From: Nocardioides sp.
GTDB taxonomy: Bacteria > Actinomycetota > Actinomycetes > Propionibacteriales > Nocardioidaceae
Direction of reading: 5' to 3'
Assembly: GCA_021731205.1 (NCBI GenBank)
Contig: JAKFXV010000296.1
Span: forward strand, 1-23,142
DNA: 23,142 nucleotides
Shown piece after piece: positions 1 through 7,670 of the stretch. A program made the translations under genes and the position numbers. Under the pieces are notes generated by a model. That model was not told the DNA's origin, did not search any database, and worked only from the letters and a program-made list of their open reading frames with translations. Numbering within the stretch: position 1 is the first letter of the stretch; each line of letters begins with the position of its first letter.

Positions 1-641
1 CCGGTCAGCAGCGCTTCGTAGATGTGCACGGACTCGACGCCTTTGAGCGCCGGTGCGAACCCACCGCGGGGCATGGCGCCGCCAGAGCCGTTGAAGTTGT
101 GGCAGGCCGTGCAGTTGGTCAAGAAGATCTGACCGCCTCGCACGATGGCCGCCTCGAGCTCGTCGGGGCTGAGGTTGTCGGTGCTGTAGTCACCGGGTGC
201 GGGGATCGCCGGGCCGGGGCCCAAGGTGGCGACGTACGCCGCGAGTGCCGCGGTCTCCTCCTCGTCGTAGACCCGCTTCTTGCGCACCGCTTGTGCGCCC
301 GGCTGCGCCAGCGGCATCCGACCGGTGCCTACCTGGAAGTCGACGCTCGCCGCGCCGACCCCCACGAGGGAGGGGCCGTAGGCCTGGTCGCGCACCGTCT
401 TGATGCCCTCGCCGTTGCGGCCGTGACAGAACGCACAGCCGACGAGGAACAGTTCGCGGCCCTTGGCGATCAGCTCGGCATCGGTCTCGGCGCGACTGGC
501 TTGCGCCGGGGTGAGGACGGCGTACGCGCCACCGCTGACGAGCAGGCCGAGGACCATCAACAGCACGCCGGCGAAGCGACTCCGGCGATGCCGCGAGACG
601 CGGCCGACGGCTCGATTCAGGCTTCGGTTCAACAAGCGCAA
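1..641 (-). CDS. qcrC: QcrC, di-haem cytochrome c subunit of the cytochrome bc1 complex (3' end outside window)
   Basis: Membrane-anchored di-haem cytochrome c of the actinobacterial menaquinol:cytochrome c reductase, which passes electrons straight to the aa3 oxidase within a bcc-aa3 supercomplex. I translated this strand by hand. A basic N-terminus and one hydrophobic anchor (about residues 25-45) precede two c-type haem sites, CAFCH and CTACH, each inside a cytochrome c fold. The stretch VDFQVGTGRMPLAQPG matches QcrC proteins. I chose a TTG start at 641 because GAGGA lies 7 nt upstream (649-653) and no ATG or GTG is suitably placed. The start lies 29 nt beyond the ctaE stop, so the two are probably cotranscribed. 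The C-terminal membrane segment and the stop lie left of position 1. Identity is very secure and the start fairly secure. Confidence 0.93.
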   Translation of the reverse strand, partial: MRLLNRSLNRAVGRVSRHRRSRFAGVLLMVLGLLVSGGAYAVLTPAQASRAETDAELIAKGRELFLVGCAFCHGRNGEGIKTVRDQAYGPSLVGVGAASVDFQVGTGRMPLAQPGAQAVRKKRVYDEEETAALAAYVATLGPGPAIPAPGDYSTDNLSPDELEAAIVRGGQIFLTNCTACHNFNGSGGAMPRGGFAPALKGVESVHIYEALLT

Positions 642-670
642 AAGGAAGTCCTCGTTCGTGGCGAATCGGG

Positions 671-1276
671 CTACTTGATCAGGTAGATGGCCGCGAACAG
701 AGCCACCCACACGACGTCGACGAAGTGCCAGTAGTACGACACGACGATAGCGCTGACCGCCTGCTCGTGAGTGAACCGGCGAGCGATGTAGGTGCGTCCC
801 AGGACGAACAGGAACGCGATCAGTCCGCCGGTGACGTGGATGCCGTGGAAGCCGGTCGCGAGATAGAACACGGTGCCGTAGGCCGACGACGGGATCGTGA
901 GGCCACCGTGCACCAGCTCGGCGTACTCGAGAGCCTGACCGCCGATGAACATGGCGCCCATGATGTAGGTGATGATGAACCACTTCCGCAGCCCGGCAAC
1001 GTCACCGCGCTCGGCGGCGAACACCCCCAGCTGACAGGTGGCGGACGACAACACCAAGATCACCGTGTTGACGCTGGAGAAGGGGATGTTGAGGCGTTCG
1101 GTCTCGGCTGCCCACAGCTCCGGGCTGACCGCGCGGATCGTGAAGTACGCCGCGAAGAGCGCCGCGAAGAACATCAGCTCGCTGGACAACCAGATGATCG
1201 TGCCGACGCTGACCATGCTCGGCCGGTCGTGCTGGCCGTGCAGCCGCGAGGCCGGAATCGCAGAGACAGTCGCCAC
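671..1276 (-). CDS. ctaE: Cytochrome c oxidase subunit III
   Basis: Subunit III of the aa3-type cytochrome c oxidase, an integral membrane protein that stabilises the catalytic core. The 201-residue product has five predicted hydrophobic segments. It carries the family signatures [17 protein letters not shown] near the N-terminus, FHGIHVTGG in the fourth helix and [15 protein letters not shown] at the C-terminus. The frame stays open upstream to a methionine at 1357, but those extra 27 residues are low-complexity Arg/Gly/Pro. The GTG at 1276 gives the usual family length and sits 6 nt after a good -10 box, so a leaderless start is favoured. qcrC follows 29 nt downstream in the same direction, the standard actinobacterial order. 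Confidence 0.96.
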   Translation of the reverse strand: MATVSAIPASRLHGQHDRPSMVSVGTIIWLSSELMFFAALFAAYFTIRAVSPELWAAETERLNIPFSSVNTVILVLSSATCQLGVFAAERGDVAGLRKWFIITYIMGAMFIGGQALEYAELVHGGLTIPSSAYGTVFYLATGFHGIHVTGGLIAFLFVLGRTYIARRFTHEQAVSAIVVSYYWHFVDVVWVALFAAIYLIK

Positions 1277-1312
1277 GCGCCCATTATTGACCGCCGCGTC
1301 GCGCCGGGTCAC
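1277..1312 (-). promoter_or_regulatory. Candidate leaderless promoter of ctaE-qcrC
   Basis: On the minus strand a GTGACC -35-like box (1307-1312) and an AATAAT -10-like box (1283-1288, 5 of 6 to consensus) are separated by exactly 18 bp. The -10 ends 6 nt before the GTG at 1276, so transcription would begin at or next to the start codon. No ribosome-binding site precedes that GTG, which agrees with a leaderless transcript. Confidence 0.5.
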
Positions 1313-1371
1313 GCCGACCCCCGGATGCGGGCCTCTCGGCGCCCCGAATGTCTGCACCTGTGGTGTGCGCC

Positions 1372-1377
1372 TATCGT
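1372..1377 (+). promoter_or_regulatory. Candidate -10 box of the ctaG-like gene (leaderless)
   Basis: TATCGT (TANNNT type) ends 7 nt before the GTG at 1385, and there is no purine-rich ribosome-binding site. No convincing -35 is visible. It lies back to back with the ctaE promoter in a 108-bp divergent spacer. Confidence 0.4.
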
Positions 1378-1384
1378 CTGAACA

Positions 1385-2320
1385 GTGGCCCCGACCGACG
1401 TGCTCACTGCCGCCGAACTGCCGGCATTCGGCGTAGACCGGCTCGCCACCGCTTGGACCTTCAGCCCGCTCCCGCTGCTCGCGGCGGTGGCTGCGTTGGC
1501 GGCGTACCTGATGGGTGTGCTGGCCCTGCGCCGACGCGGAGACGCGTGGCCGATCGGTCGGAGTCTGGCGTTCGCCGCCGGGAGCTGGGTGTTCATCGTG
1601 GCCACCTCTTCAGGCCTCGCCACCTATGACACGACCCTGCTCAGCGTGCACATGGTCCAGCACATGGTGTTGTCGATGCTGGTGCCGCTGCTCGTGGCGC
1701 TCGGAGCGCCCGTCACGCTGGCGCTCCGCTCCGCGCCGGTCGGCGTACGCCGTGTGCTGTTGGCGGTGTTGCACTCCCGGTTCGTGCGAGTCCTGTCGTT
1801 CCCGCCCCTGACATTGGCGATCTACGTCCTCTCGCCGTGGGCGCTCTACTTCAGCGGGTGGTACGACGCCACCTTGCGATCGACCGCGCTGCACGAGCTG
1901 ATGCACGTGCATCTGGTGGTGGTCGGGTCGCTGTTCTTGTGGCCGCTGATCGGGGTCGACCCCGTCCCGGGTCGCGTCGGCTATCCCTTCCGGATGCTGA
2001 TGATCTTGCTCACGCTGCCCTTCCACGCGTTCCTCGGCGTGACGATCATGAGTCAATCCACCCTGCTCGGAGAGTCGTGGTACGCCGAGCTGCGTGACGG
2101 TCCGATGGGGGAGTGGCTGCCTAGCATGGCCGCCGACCAACGACTGGCGGGCGGCATCTTGTGGGCCGCGGGCGACCTTGTCGGACTGGGCCTGTTCTTG
2201 GTGCTGTTCGCCCAATGGGTCCGGGCCTCGCGTCGCGAGGCGCATCGTGAGGATCGACGGCTGGATCTGATCGAACAGCGGGCCGCGGGCGATCGAAACG
2301 CCAGCCCCGAGGACCGGTAG
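1385..2320 (+). CDS. CtaG-type (caa3_CtaG) cytochrome c oxidase assembly membrane protein
   Basis: Polytopic membrane protein of 311 residues resembling the caa3_CtaG family, whose members help assemble cytochrome c oxidase, probably at the copper step. Several long hydrophobic segments are visible (about residues 27-47, 58-75, 85-110, 138-155, 170-190, 205-222 and 252-275). Conserved histidines cluster in [18 protein letters not shown] and PFHAFLG, placed as expected for metal-handling residues. The C-terminus is a short charged tail. The start is GTG at 1385. The position divergent from ctaE-qcrC supports a role in respiratory oxidase biogenesis. This is the membrane caa3-type CtaG, not the Cox11-type protein that shares the name. 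Confidence 0.85.
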   Translation: MAPTDVLTAAELPAFGVDRLATAWTFSPLPLLAAVAALAAYLMGVLALRRRGDAWPIGRSLAFAAGSWVFIVATSSGLATYDTTLLSVHMVQHMVLSMLVPLLVALGAPVTLALRSAPVGVRRVLLAVLHSRFVRVLSFPPLTLAIYVLSPWALYFSGWYDATLRSTALHELMHVHLVVVGSLFLWPLIGVDPVPGRVGYPFRMLMILLTLPFHAFLGVTIMSQSTLLGESWYAELRDGPMGEWLPSMAADQRLAGGILWAAGDLVGLGLFLVLFAQWVRASRREAHREDRRLDLIEQRAAGDRNASPEDR

Positions 2321-2330
2321 CATCTGGCGC

Positions 2331-2750
2331 GTGACAGACGCGACCGGCGATCAGACCGCGCTCAAGGTGTTGGTCTACAGCGACGACTCCAACACCAGGG
2401 CTCAGGTCATCTTGGCGCTGGGCCGGCGCCCGCACCCGGATCTTCCACCCTTGGAGTACGTCGAGGTCGCGACCGAGCCTGTGGTCATCCAGAACATGGA
2501 CGCTGGCGGAGTCGCGCTGGCCATCTTGGACGGCGAGGCCGTCCCGGCCGGTGGGCTCGGCATCGCGAAGCAGCTCAAGGACGAGATCTTCGACTGCCCT
2601 CCGGTGCTGGTGCTCACCGGGCGACCTCAAGACGCCTGGTTGGCCACCTGGTCGCGCGCCGAGGCCGCCGTACCCCATCCGCTGGATCCGATCCAGCTCG
2701 CCGAGACCGTGGTCGCCCTGCTGCGCGCCCACGCCACCGCCACCACCTGA
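2331..2750 (+). CDS. Receiver-like (CheY-fold) protein, probably degenerate
   Basis: A 139-residue stand-alone protein whose pattern fits a response-regulator receiver fold. It has an acidic pair after the first strand (VYSDD, D18/D19), an aspartate at the phospho-acceptor place (AILDGE, D67) and a threonine in VLTGR (T96). The usual conserved lysine before proline is missing: the motif reads VPHP, with His116 there. There is no output domain. Start is GTG at 2331, 10 nt after the upstream stop, and trpD begins 9 nt after its own stop, so the three genes look cotranscribed. It could be a phosphorylation-independent receiver or a connector. Function unknown. Confidence 0.75.
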   Translation: MTDATGDQTALKVLVYSDDSNTRAQVILALGRRPHPDLPPLEYVEVATEPVVIQNMDAGGVALAILDGEAVPAGGLGIAKQLKDEIFDCPPVLVLTGRPQDAWLATWSRAEAAVPHPLDPIQLAETVVALLRAHATATT

Positions 2751-2759
2751 GCCAGCCCC

Positions 2760-3803
2760 ATGAACTCATCGGGCTCGTCGTCGTGGCCGGAGGTCCTGAC
2801 CGCACTCGTCGCCGGAGACGATCTGAGCGCCACCCAGACCCAGTGGGCGATGCGCACCATCCTCGCCGGCGACGCCTCCCCGTCGCAGATCGCCGGATTC
2901 GCCGTGGCGCTGCGCGCCAAGGGCGAGACGATCGACGAGGTCAACGGTCTGATCCAAGCGATGCACGAGCAGATGACGCCGATCGCGGTGCCGGGCCGGC
3001 TGCTCGACGTGGTCGGCACGGGCGGTGATCGCTCGATGTCGGTGAACATCTCCACGATGGCCGCCATCGTCGCAGCCGGTGCCGGGGCCAAGGTCGTCAA
3101 GCACGGCAATCGCTCCGCATCGTCGCAGTCCGGCAGCGCCGATGTCCTCGAAGCGCTCGGGATCCGGCTCGATCTGCCCGCCGACCGGGTGGCCGAGGTG
3201 GCCGAGGAAGCAGGCATCACCTTCTGCTTCGCGGCGGCGTTCCACCCCGCGCTACGTCACGCCGGCGTGCCGCGCCGCGAGCTGGGCATCGCCACGACGT
3301 TCAACTTCCTCGGACCGTTGGCCAATCCAACCCGGCCGGCGGCACAGGCGATCGGCTGTGCCGACCTACGGATGGCCCCGGTGATGGCCGGGGTGTTCGC
3401 CGCGCGAGGCGTCGATGCGTGGGTGTTCCGCGGCGACGACGGTCTGGATGAGCTCACCACGACGACCACCTCGTCGCTGTGGCAGGTGCATGGCGGTGAG
3501 GTGAGCACGGCCACCGTTGATCCCAGCAGACTCGGTCTGGCGAGCGCTACTGCGGAGCTGCTCCGCGGGGGAGACACGGCGTACAACGCAGACGTCGTGC
3601 GACGGGTGCTCGACGGCGAGACGGGTGCCGTGCGTGACGCGGTGTTGCTGAACGCGGCGGCAGCCCTCGCGGTGTACGCCGGCGAGCCGTCGAGGGATCC
3701 GCACGACCTGCTGACGGAGGGCCTGGTTCAGGCCGCTGCCGCGATCGACTCGGGTGCGGCCCGCGCTACTTTGGAACGCTGGGTAGCGGCGACGGCCCGT
3801 TAG
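2760..3803 (+). CDS. trpD: Anthranilate phosphoribosyltransferase
   Basis: Joins anthranilate to phosphoribosyl pyrophosphate, the second step of tryptophan synthesis, in the cytoplasm. The 347-residue length is normal. The PRPP loop GTGGD is at 86-90, followed by SVNIST. KHGNR is at 114-118 and [11 protein letters not shown] follows at about 124-134. The anthranilate-site region [16 protein letters not shown] precedes [12 protein letters not shown]. The start is ATG at 2760. No other trp gene is nearby, as in mycobacteria, where trpD also stands apart from trpEBA beside ctaE. The TAG stop (3801-3803) directly abuts the stop of the converging gene, with no spacer. Confidence 0.97.
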   Translation: MNSSGSSSWPEVLTALVAGDDLSATQTQWAMRTILAGDASPSQIAGFAVALRAKGETIDEVNGLIQAMHEQMTPIAVPGRLLDVVGTGGDRSMSVNISTMAAIVAAGAGAKVVKHGNRSASSQSGSADVLEALGIRLDLPADRVAEVAEEAGITFCFAAAFHPALRHAGVPRRELGIATTFNFLGPLANPTRPAAQAIGCADLRMAPVMAGVFAARGVDAWVFRGDDGLDELTTTTTSSLWQVHGGEVSTATVDPSRLGLASATAELLRGGDTAYNADVVRRVLDGETGAVRDAVLLNAAAALAVYAGEPSRDPHDLLTEGLVQAAAAIDSGAARATLERWVAATAR

Positions 3804-4082
3804 TCAGTCGAGGCCCAGCGAGAAGGCCGACTCGAGGTCATGTCGCGAGTAGGCGCGAAAAGCGATGTGGGTTTCGGTCGCCAGCACGCCGTCGACCTTG
3901 TTGAGCCGGTCGGCGATCACGGCCGCGACCTCCTCGTGACGGGTCACCCGGACCATCACCAGCAAGTCGATCTGACCCGTCACGGAATAGACCTCGCTCA
4001 CGCCGTCGAGCGCGGCGATCGCCTCGGCGACCTCAGGAATGCGGTCAACCTCTGCGTTGACGAACACGATGGCGGTGATCAT
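3804..4082 (-). CDS. Stand-alone Lrp/AsnC ligand-binding (RAM) domain protein
   Basis: A 92-residue protein made only of the ligand-binding domain of the Lrp/AsnC family, with no DNA-binding domain. The pattern MITAIVFVNAEVDRI, then VSEVYSVTGQIDLLVMV, then VDGVLATETHIAF is typical of RAM domains, which oligomerise and bind amino acids. I placed the start at ATG 4082 because it matches the domain edge and overlaps the upstream stop by 4 nt (ATGA, 4079-4082), suggesting translational coupling with the nuclease gene. The longer open frame to 4214 is out-of-frame nuclease sequence. It ends against trpD with no gap. An amino-acid sensing role is inference. Confidence 0.88.
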   Translation of the reverse strand: MITAIVFVNAEVDRIPEVAEAIAALDGVSEVYSVTGQIDLLVMVRVTRHEEVAAVIADRLNKVDGVLATETHIAFRAYSRHDLESAFSLGLD

Positions 4083-5842
4083 GGGCCGACTGTAGCGACT
4101 GATCGCTCCTGAACGTCGGGCAGGAAACGGGCCGCACCGTCGACCGGGAGTGTCCAATCCCCGTCGACATGCACCAAGCGGATGCCCGGGAGCTCGAGCC
4201 AGCCCAAGATGCACTCGGTCTCCTGTGCGCTGGCCGCCGGGACCGGACCGGGAGCGGCCGTGACGGTCTCGGCGCCGGCACGGAGCTCGGCCACGAACTG
4301 ATGCGCGTCGCCACCGGGTGGAATGACGCCGGCGGCGGCCAATCGGCCGAATCTGATCACGTGGACCTGCCAGCGTCCGGTTTCGTCACGCAACGCTGCC
4401 ACGACCTCGGGGCATGAGGTCACGCTCGTCAGCCGTTGGGTGCGCGACGCAGCTCGGACGAAGCTGGCGAGCCGATCACGATGGACCCCGGCCTCCTCGA
4501 AGCGAAGCTGTTGCGCCAGCGCGTCCATCTTCGCGTTGATCGTCTCCACGACCTGATCCGGCCGGCGTTTCAGCGCAGCCCGCACTTGCGCGACCAGGCC
4601 GGCGTACGTCTCGGCGTCGGCGCTGCCATCGCAGGGGGACAGGCACCGGTCGAGTTCGGCGAGCACACAGGGGGAGCCGGCGGGCGTGATGCTCATTCGG
4701 TCGGAGCACTGGCGGATCGCAAAGGTGGCATGGAGCGCGTCGAGGGCCTTGGTGGCTGCTCCTCTCGAGCCGAACGGGCCGAGGTAGTCGGCGTCGTCAT
4801 CGAGCACCCGTCGGACCAGGGACAACCTGGGCCAGGCTTCGCGGGTGAGCTTGAGGAAGTGCACTCGTTCGGGAAATCGCGAGCGCTTGTTGTACGGCGG
4901 CTTGTGCTCACCGATCAACCGCAGCTCGCGTACGGATGCTTCGAGCGCGGTGGCGCAGACGATGCCGGTCACCGAGGTTGCGAGCCCGATCATCTCGCCC
5001 ATGCGGGAGCGGGTCTCGGCTGCGGTGAAATAGCTGCGCACCCGCTTGCGGAGGTCACGTGACGTGCCGACGTACAGGACGTGGTGCTGGTGATCGCGGA
5101 AGAGGTAGACCCCCGGCGCATGGGGCAACCCGGCCGCGAGGTGGCGTTTTCGACGCTGGGCGGTGCTGACTCGGGCATTGAGCGACTGGAGCTCTTCGAG
5201 GGTGTGCACGCCGATGTTGCCGAGCCGTTCGAGCAACCCATGGAGTACGTCGACCGTGGCTCGCGCGTCCGCGAGAGCCCGGTGGTTGGGCGTGGTTGCG
5301 GCCCTGAACACCCGCGCCAACGATGAGAGCTTGCAGTTTGCGGCCTCGTCGCGAGTGACCACGCGGCGGGCGACGACCGCGGTGTCGACGACCTCGAAGT
5401 CCGGCCAGTGACGTCCCTGCGCTCGGGCGGCATGACGCAGGAAACCCACGTCGAAGGGCGCGTTGTGAGCAACGAGCACGGCGCCCGACGCGAACTCGAG
5501 GAAGGCCGGCAGCGCCACGTCGATGGACGGCGCGTCGGCCACCATCGAGTTCGTGATGCCGGTCAGCACGGCAATGAAGGCAGGGATCGGGGCGTGCGGG
5601 TTGACCAGGGTCTGGAACTCGCCGAGCACTTCACCCCCGCGGACCCTCACCGCGCCGATCTCGGTGATCTGCGAGCCGATCTCCGGCGAGCCACCTGTGG
5701 TCTCCAAGTCGACGACGCAGAAGGTGACATCACGCAGCGGTCGCCCGAGCTCGTCGAAGCCGCGCTGCTCCTCCCAGCGTGCGGACAGTGGTGCGAAGCC
5801 AGGTCTCGCCGCCGACTCTGCGGTTGTCGAGGAGCCGGTCAT
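4079..5842 (-). CDS. DEDDh 3'-5' exonuclease fused to UvrC-like GIY-YIG endonuclease
   Basis: Two-nuclease fusion of 587 residues. The N-terminal DnaQ-type exonuclease has all DEDDh residues: VVDLETTG (D45, E47), AHNAPFD (D131) and HRALADA (H187, D192). A GIY-YIG domain follows, with GVYLF (244-248), LYVGTSRDLRKRV (256-268), E306 and N318 (PPYN). Next comes a Cys cluster of the UvrC kind (CVLAELDRCLSPC, 392-404) and a UVR-like segment (about 425-465). The RNase H-like half of UvrC is absent. The same architecture is found in M. tuberculosis Rv2191 beside trpD. It probably takes part in DNA repair by 5' incision and 3' trimming; the exact pathway is not known to me. The start is ATG 5842, 8 nt after a TAGCGT -10. 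An extension to 6514 is rejected because it runs antisense through two other genes. Confidence 0.92.
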   Translation of the reverse strand: MTGSSTTAESAARPGFAPLSARWEEQRGFDELGRPLRDVTFCVVDLETTGGSPEIGSQITEIGAVRVRGGEVLGEFQTLVNPHAPIPAFIAVLTGITNSMVADAPSIDVALPAFLEFASGAVLVAHNAPFDVGFLRHAARAQGRHWPDFEVVDTAVVARRVVTRDEAANCKLSSLARVFRAATTPNHRALADARATVDVLHGLLERLGNIGVHTLEELQSLNARVSTAQRRKRHLAAGLPHAPGVYLFRDHQHHVLYVGTSRDLRKRVRSYFTAAETRSRMGEMIGLATSVTGIVCATALEASVRELRLIGEHKPPYNKRSRFPERVHFLKLTREAWPRLSLVRRVLDDDADYLGPFGSRGAATKALDALHATFAIRQCSDRMSITPAGSPCVLAELDRCLSPCDGSADAETYAGLVAQVRAALKRRPDQVVETINAKMDALAQQLRFEEAGVHRDRLASFVRAASRTQRLTSVTSCPEVVAALRDETGRWQVHVIRFGRLAAAGVIPPGGDAHQFVAELRAGAETVTAAPGPVPAASAQETECILGWLELPGIRLVHVDGDWTLPVDGAARFLPDVQERSVATVGP

Positions 5843-5850
5843 GCCAACCG

Positions 5851-5856
5851 ACGCTA
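5851..5856 (-). promoter_or_regulatory. Candidate -10 box of the exonuclease/GIY-YIG gene (leaderless)
   Basis: TAGCGT on the minus strand ends 8 nt before the ATG at 5842. The intervening bases hold no ribosome-binding site. No -35 is evident. Confidence 0.35.
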
Positions 5857-5895
5857 GACCCGAGCACCGACACGGCCGGGGTGCCGCGCGGGCGC

Positions 5896-5901
5896 TACGC
5901 T
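5896..5901 (+). promoter_or_regulatory. Candidate -10 box of the small zinc-ribbon gene (leaderless)
   Basis: TACGCT ends 7 nt before the ATG at 5909 and no ribosome-binding site intervenes. It is divergent from the nuclease promoter, with the two start codons only 66 nt apart. Confidence 0.38.
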
Positions 5902-5908
5902 GCCGCCC

Positions 5909-6127
5909 ATGATTCCTGGGGCGGGCCAGCGCTTGCGGTGCGCGGGCTGCGGCAATCTGACCCGGTTCGACGTGACCAGGGCGCGTCGTACGACGGAGTA
6001 CTGGCACTTCGACCTGGCCGGCGATCACCAGGTGGATGACATCGAACTCCTCGACGAGCAGGTCGAGCGGATCGCCTGCCGGTGGTGCGGCCGAAGCGAC
6101 GCCATCGAAGTCATCGAGCGCACCTGA
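5909..6127 (+). CDS. Small zinc-ribbon-like protein, function unknown
   Basis: A 72-residue protein with two CxxC knuckles, CAGC (C11, C14) and CRWC (C57, C60), each followed by glycine as in zinc ribbons. Between them is an acidic stretch (VDDIELLDEQVER). ATG 5909 lies 7 nt after a TACGCT box, so the message is probably leaderless. It is divergent from the exonuclease/GIY-YIG gene and 84 nt before another small Cys-rich protein. I do not recognise the family beyond the zinc-ribbon pattern. Coding is supported by the start context, the motif spacing and the lack of any competing gene. Confidence 0.72.
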   Translation: MIPGAGQRLRCAGCGNLTRFDVTRARRTTEYWHFDLAGDHQVDDIELLDEQVERIACRWCGRSDAIEVIERT

Positions 6128-6211
6128 TCGACATCGGTTCGGGGACCGGTGTCGGCGCCCTCTGCAAGGCTGCGCGAGCCAGCATCCCCCGGCGAGACGA
6201 AGGACGACGCC

Positions 6212-6427
6212 ATGGCCGCGAACAGCCTGCATATCGACTGCGACACCTGCCAGGTGCGCGGGCTCGCCTGTCACGACTGCGTCGTGACCGTGCTGCTCGG
6301 ACCACCACCGGAGCTGGGCTTCGACGCGGAGGATCGTGATGCGCTCAGCGCGTTGGCCGAGGTGGGCCTGATCCCGCCCCTTCGCATGGTGCATCCGCTG
6401 CCGAGTCCTCAGATCGAATCTGCATGA
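6212..6427 (+). CDS. Small CxxC-CxxC protein, conserved hypothetical type
   Basis: A 71-residue protein whose N-terminal half holds CDTCQVRGLACHDCVVTVLLG, with four cysteines in two CxxC pairs that could bind a metal. The C-terminal half is acidic and then proline-rich. ATG 6212 is chosen because GAAGGA (6199-6204) lies 7 nt upstream. The frame is open from 6149, but those 21 extra residues have no such signal. From memory, similar short proteins occur beside NlpC/P60 genes in actinobacteria. No function can be assigned. A 7-bp stem-loop begins directly after the stop. Confidence 0.75.
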   Translation: MAANSLHIDCDTCQVRGLACHDCVVTVLLGPPPELGFDAEDRDALSALAEVGLIPPLRMVHPLPSPQIESA

Positions 6428-6459
6428 CCAGGCTCGGAACGCTATCCGATCAAGCCTGG
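6428..6459 (+). terminator. Stem-loop directly after the small Cys protein gene
   Basis: CCAGGCT (6428-6434) pairs perfectly with AGCCTGG (6453-6459) across an 18-nt loop, starting on the base after the TGA stop. No U-tract follows, so a canonical intrinsic terminator is doubtful. It may only stabilise the 3' end. Confidence 0.25.
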
Positions 6460-6504
6460 GAGTGTGACTTCCGATACTGAAGTTGCGGGTGTGACACAGG
6501 AGGT

Positions 6505-6650
6505 TATCGGTCACGACGACCGGCCGAACGCCTGGTTTGCCGGGTCCGGGGGCCGCGACTAGCCTGAAGCACTCAGTCCTCCGCCGCGCCCTCGCGTGGC
6601 GCTCACTTGGAGGGCTGCTCCTGGGGGAAGACGGCGACGCGGAAGGAGAC
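6505..6650 (+). promoter_or_regulatory. Structured 5' leader of the NlpC/P60 gene; possible diverged ydaO (c-di-AMP) riboswitch
   Basis: A GC-rich leader contains, in order, blocks that loosely follow the ydaO/c-di-AMP consensus as I remember it: CCGAACGCC (6524-6532), CCGGGGGCCG (6546-6555), GCCTGAAGC (6562-6570, compare GGGUGAAUC) and GCTCACTTGGAGGGC (6601-6615, compare GCUAACCUCG..GC). It also has a GCGCC/GGCGC hairpin (6586-6602) and a GGAG/CTCC hairpin (6609-6621). The segment ends at a strong GGAAGGAG ribosome-binding site. In actinobacteria ydaO elements precede genes for cell-wall hydrolases, which fits the gene downstream. Several core bases differ, so this is only a candidate. Confidence 0.3.
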
Positions 6651-6659
6651 CCTCGGCTC

Positions 6660-7655
6660 GTGCTTCACGACCGAATGCGGTTGCTGGCTGCGTTGACCTG
6701 TGTGCCAGTCATTGCCGCCCTTGCCCTCCTGCCGGCCACGCCGAGCAGCGCCGAGCCCGACATCGATGACGTGCGCGCCCGGGTCGACAAGCTCTACCAC
6801 GAGGCGGAGCAGGCCCAAGAGCGCTATCACGACGCGAACCTCGAGCTCCAAGAGCTCACTCGGGACCTGTCCGCCCTCAAGGCGGACCAGGCCCGGCAGG
6901 ACGTGCGGGTGTCCGGAGCGCGCGAAGTGGTCGAGGACTCCATCGTGAGCCAGTACGTCGGAGACGGGCTCTCGGCGGTGGGTCAGGTGATCGTGGCTGA
7001 CGATCCGCGGTTGTTCCTCGGACAGCTCTCGACGATGTCGGCCTTCAACGACCTGCAGACCGGCCTCTACGACGACTACACCACCGAACTCACCGCGCTG
7101 AAGCTGCGCAAGCAGGCCACCGACCGACGAGCCGAGGAAGTGGCCGCGATCGAGAAGCGCCTCCTCGCCGAACAGGCCGAGGTCGACGAGGCGCTGGCAT
7201 CGGCCAAGCAGGTGCTGAGTGAGCTGGAGGCCGAGGAGCGAGCCAAGCTTCTGGCGGCGCTCGGCGCCGGCGAGCCGATCAAGCTGCCGAGCAACATCCC
7301 GGCCGAGGGCAGGGCGGCGATCGCACTGAAGTACGCCATGGCTCAGGTCGGTGACAACTACAGCTACGGGGCCTCCGGCCCGAACGCGTTCGACTGTTCC
7401 GGGCTGACGATGATGGCCTGGGCGCAGGCCGGTGTCGGCTTGCCACACTCGTCGCGCGCGCAGTTCGGAGTCGGCACTCGGATCAGCCAGAGCCAGCTAC
7501 GACCCGGCGACCTCGTCTTCTACTACAGCCCGATCAGCCACGTGGCGATGTACATCGGCAACGGCCTGATCGTGCATGCCGCGCGCCCGGGGTTGGGCGT
7601 GCGGGTCTCGCCGCTGCACTACATGCCGTACGTCGGCGCGGTCCGCGTCGGCTGA
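6660..7655 (+). CDS. Secreted coiled-coil NlpC/P60 peptidoglycan endopeptidase
   Basis: Exported cell-wall hydrolase of 331 residues, expected to cut stem peptides of peptidoglycan (typically D-Glu to diaminopimelate). A signal peptide (about 1-31, ending SSAEP) is followed by a long coiled coil (about 35-200). The C-terminal NlpC/P60 domain has catalytic C246 (AFDCSGL), H294 (ISHVAMYIG) and H306 (VHAARPG). This is the RipA/Rv2190c-like layout, in which the coiled coil tends to cover or position the catalytic domain. GTG 6660 is preferred because GGAAGGAG lies 11 nt upstream; ATG 6675 is an alternative that would shorten the n-region. A leader of about 150 nt suggests post-transcriptional control. 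A lipoprotein gene follows after 15 nt. Confidence 0.93.
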   Translation: MLHDRMRLLAALTCVPVIAALALLPATPSSAEPDIDDVRARVDKLYHEAEQAQERYHDANLELQELTRDLSALKADQARQDVRVSGAREVVEDSIVSQYVGDGLSAVGQVIVADDPRLFLGQLSTMSAFNDLQTGLYDDYTTELTALKLRKQATDRRAEEVAAIEKRLLAEQAEVDEALASAKQVLSELEAEERAKLLAALGAGEPIKLPSNIPAEGRAAIALKYAMAQVGDNYSYGASGPNAFDCSGLTMMAWAQAGVGLPHSSRAQFGVGTRISQSQLRPGDLVFYYSPISHVAMYIGNGLIVHAARPGLGVRVSPLHYMPYVGAVRVG

Positions 7656-7670
7656 CGGCTCGGCGCCGAC

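Noticed and set aside
725..1381. Long plus-strand open frame antisense to ctaE
   Set aside because: The product is Asp/Glu/Arg-rich without motifs, and ctaE on the other strand is a clear family member; it is a high-GC shadow frame.
5843..6514. N-terminal extension of the exonuclease/GIY-YIG frame
   Set aside because: The extension has no domain, runs antisense through two small genes with good start signals, and ATG 5842 sits next to a -10 box right before the exonuclease domain.
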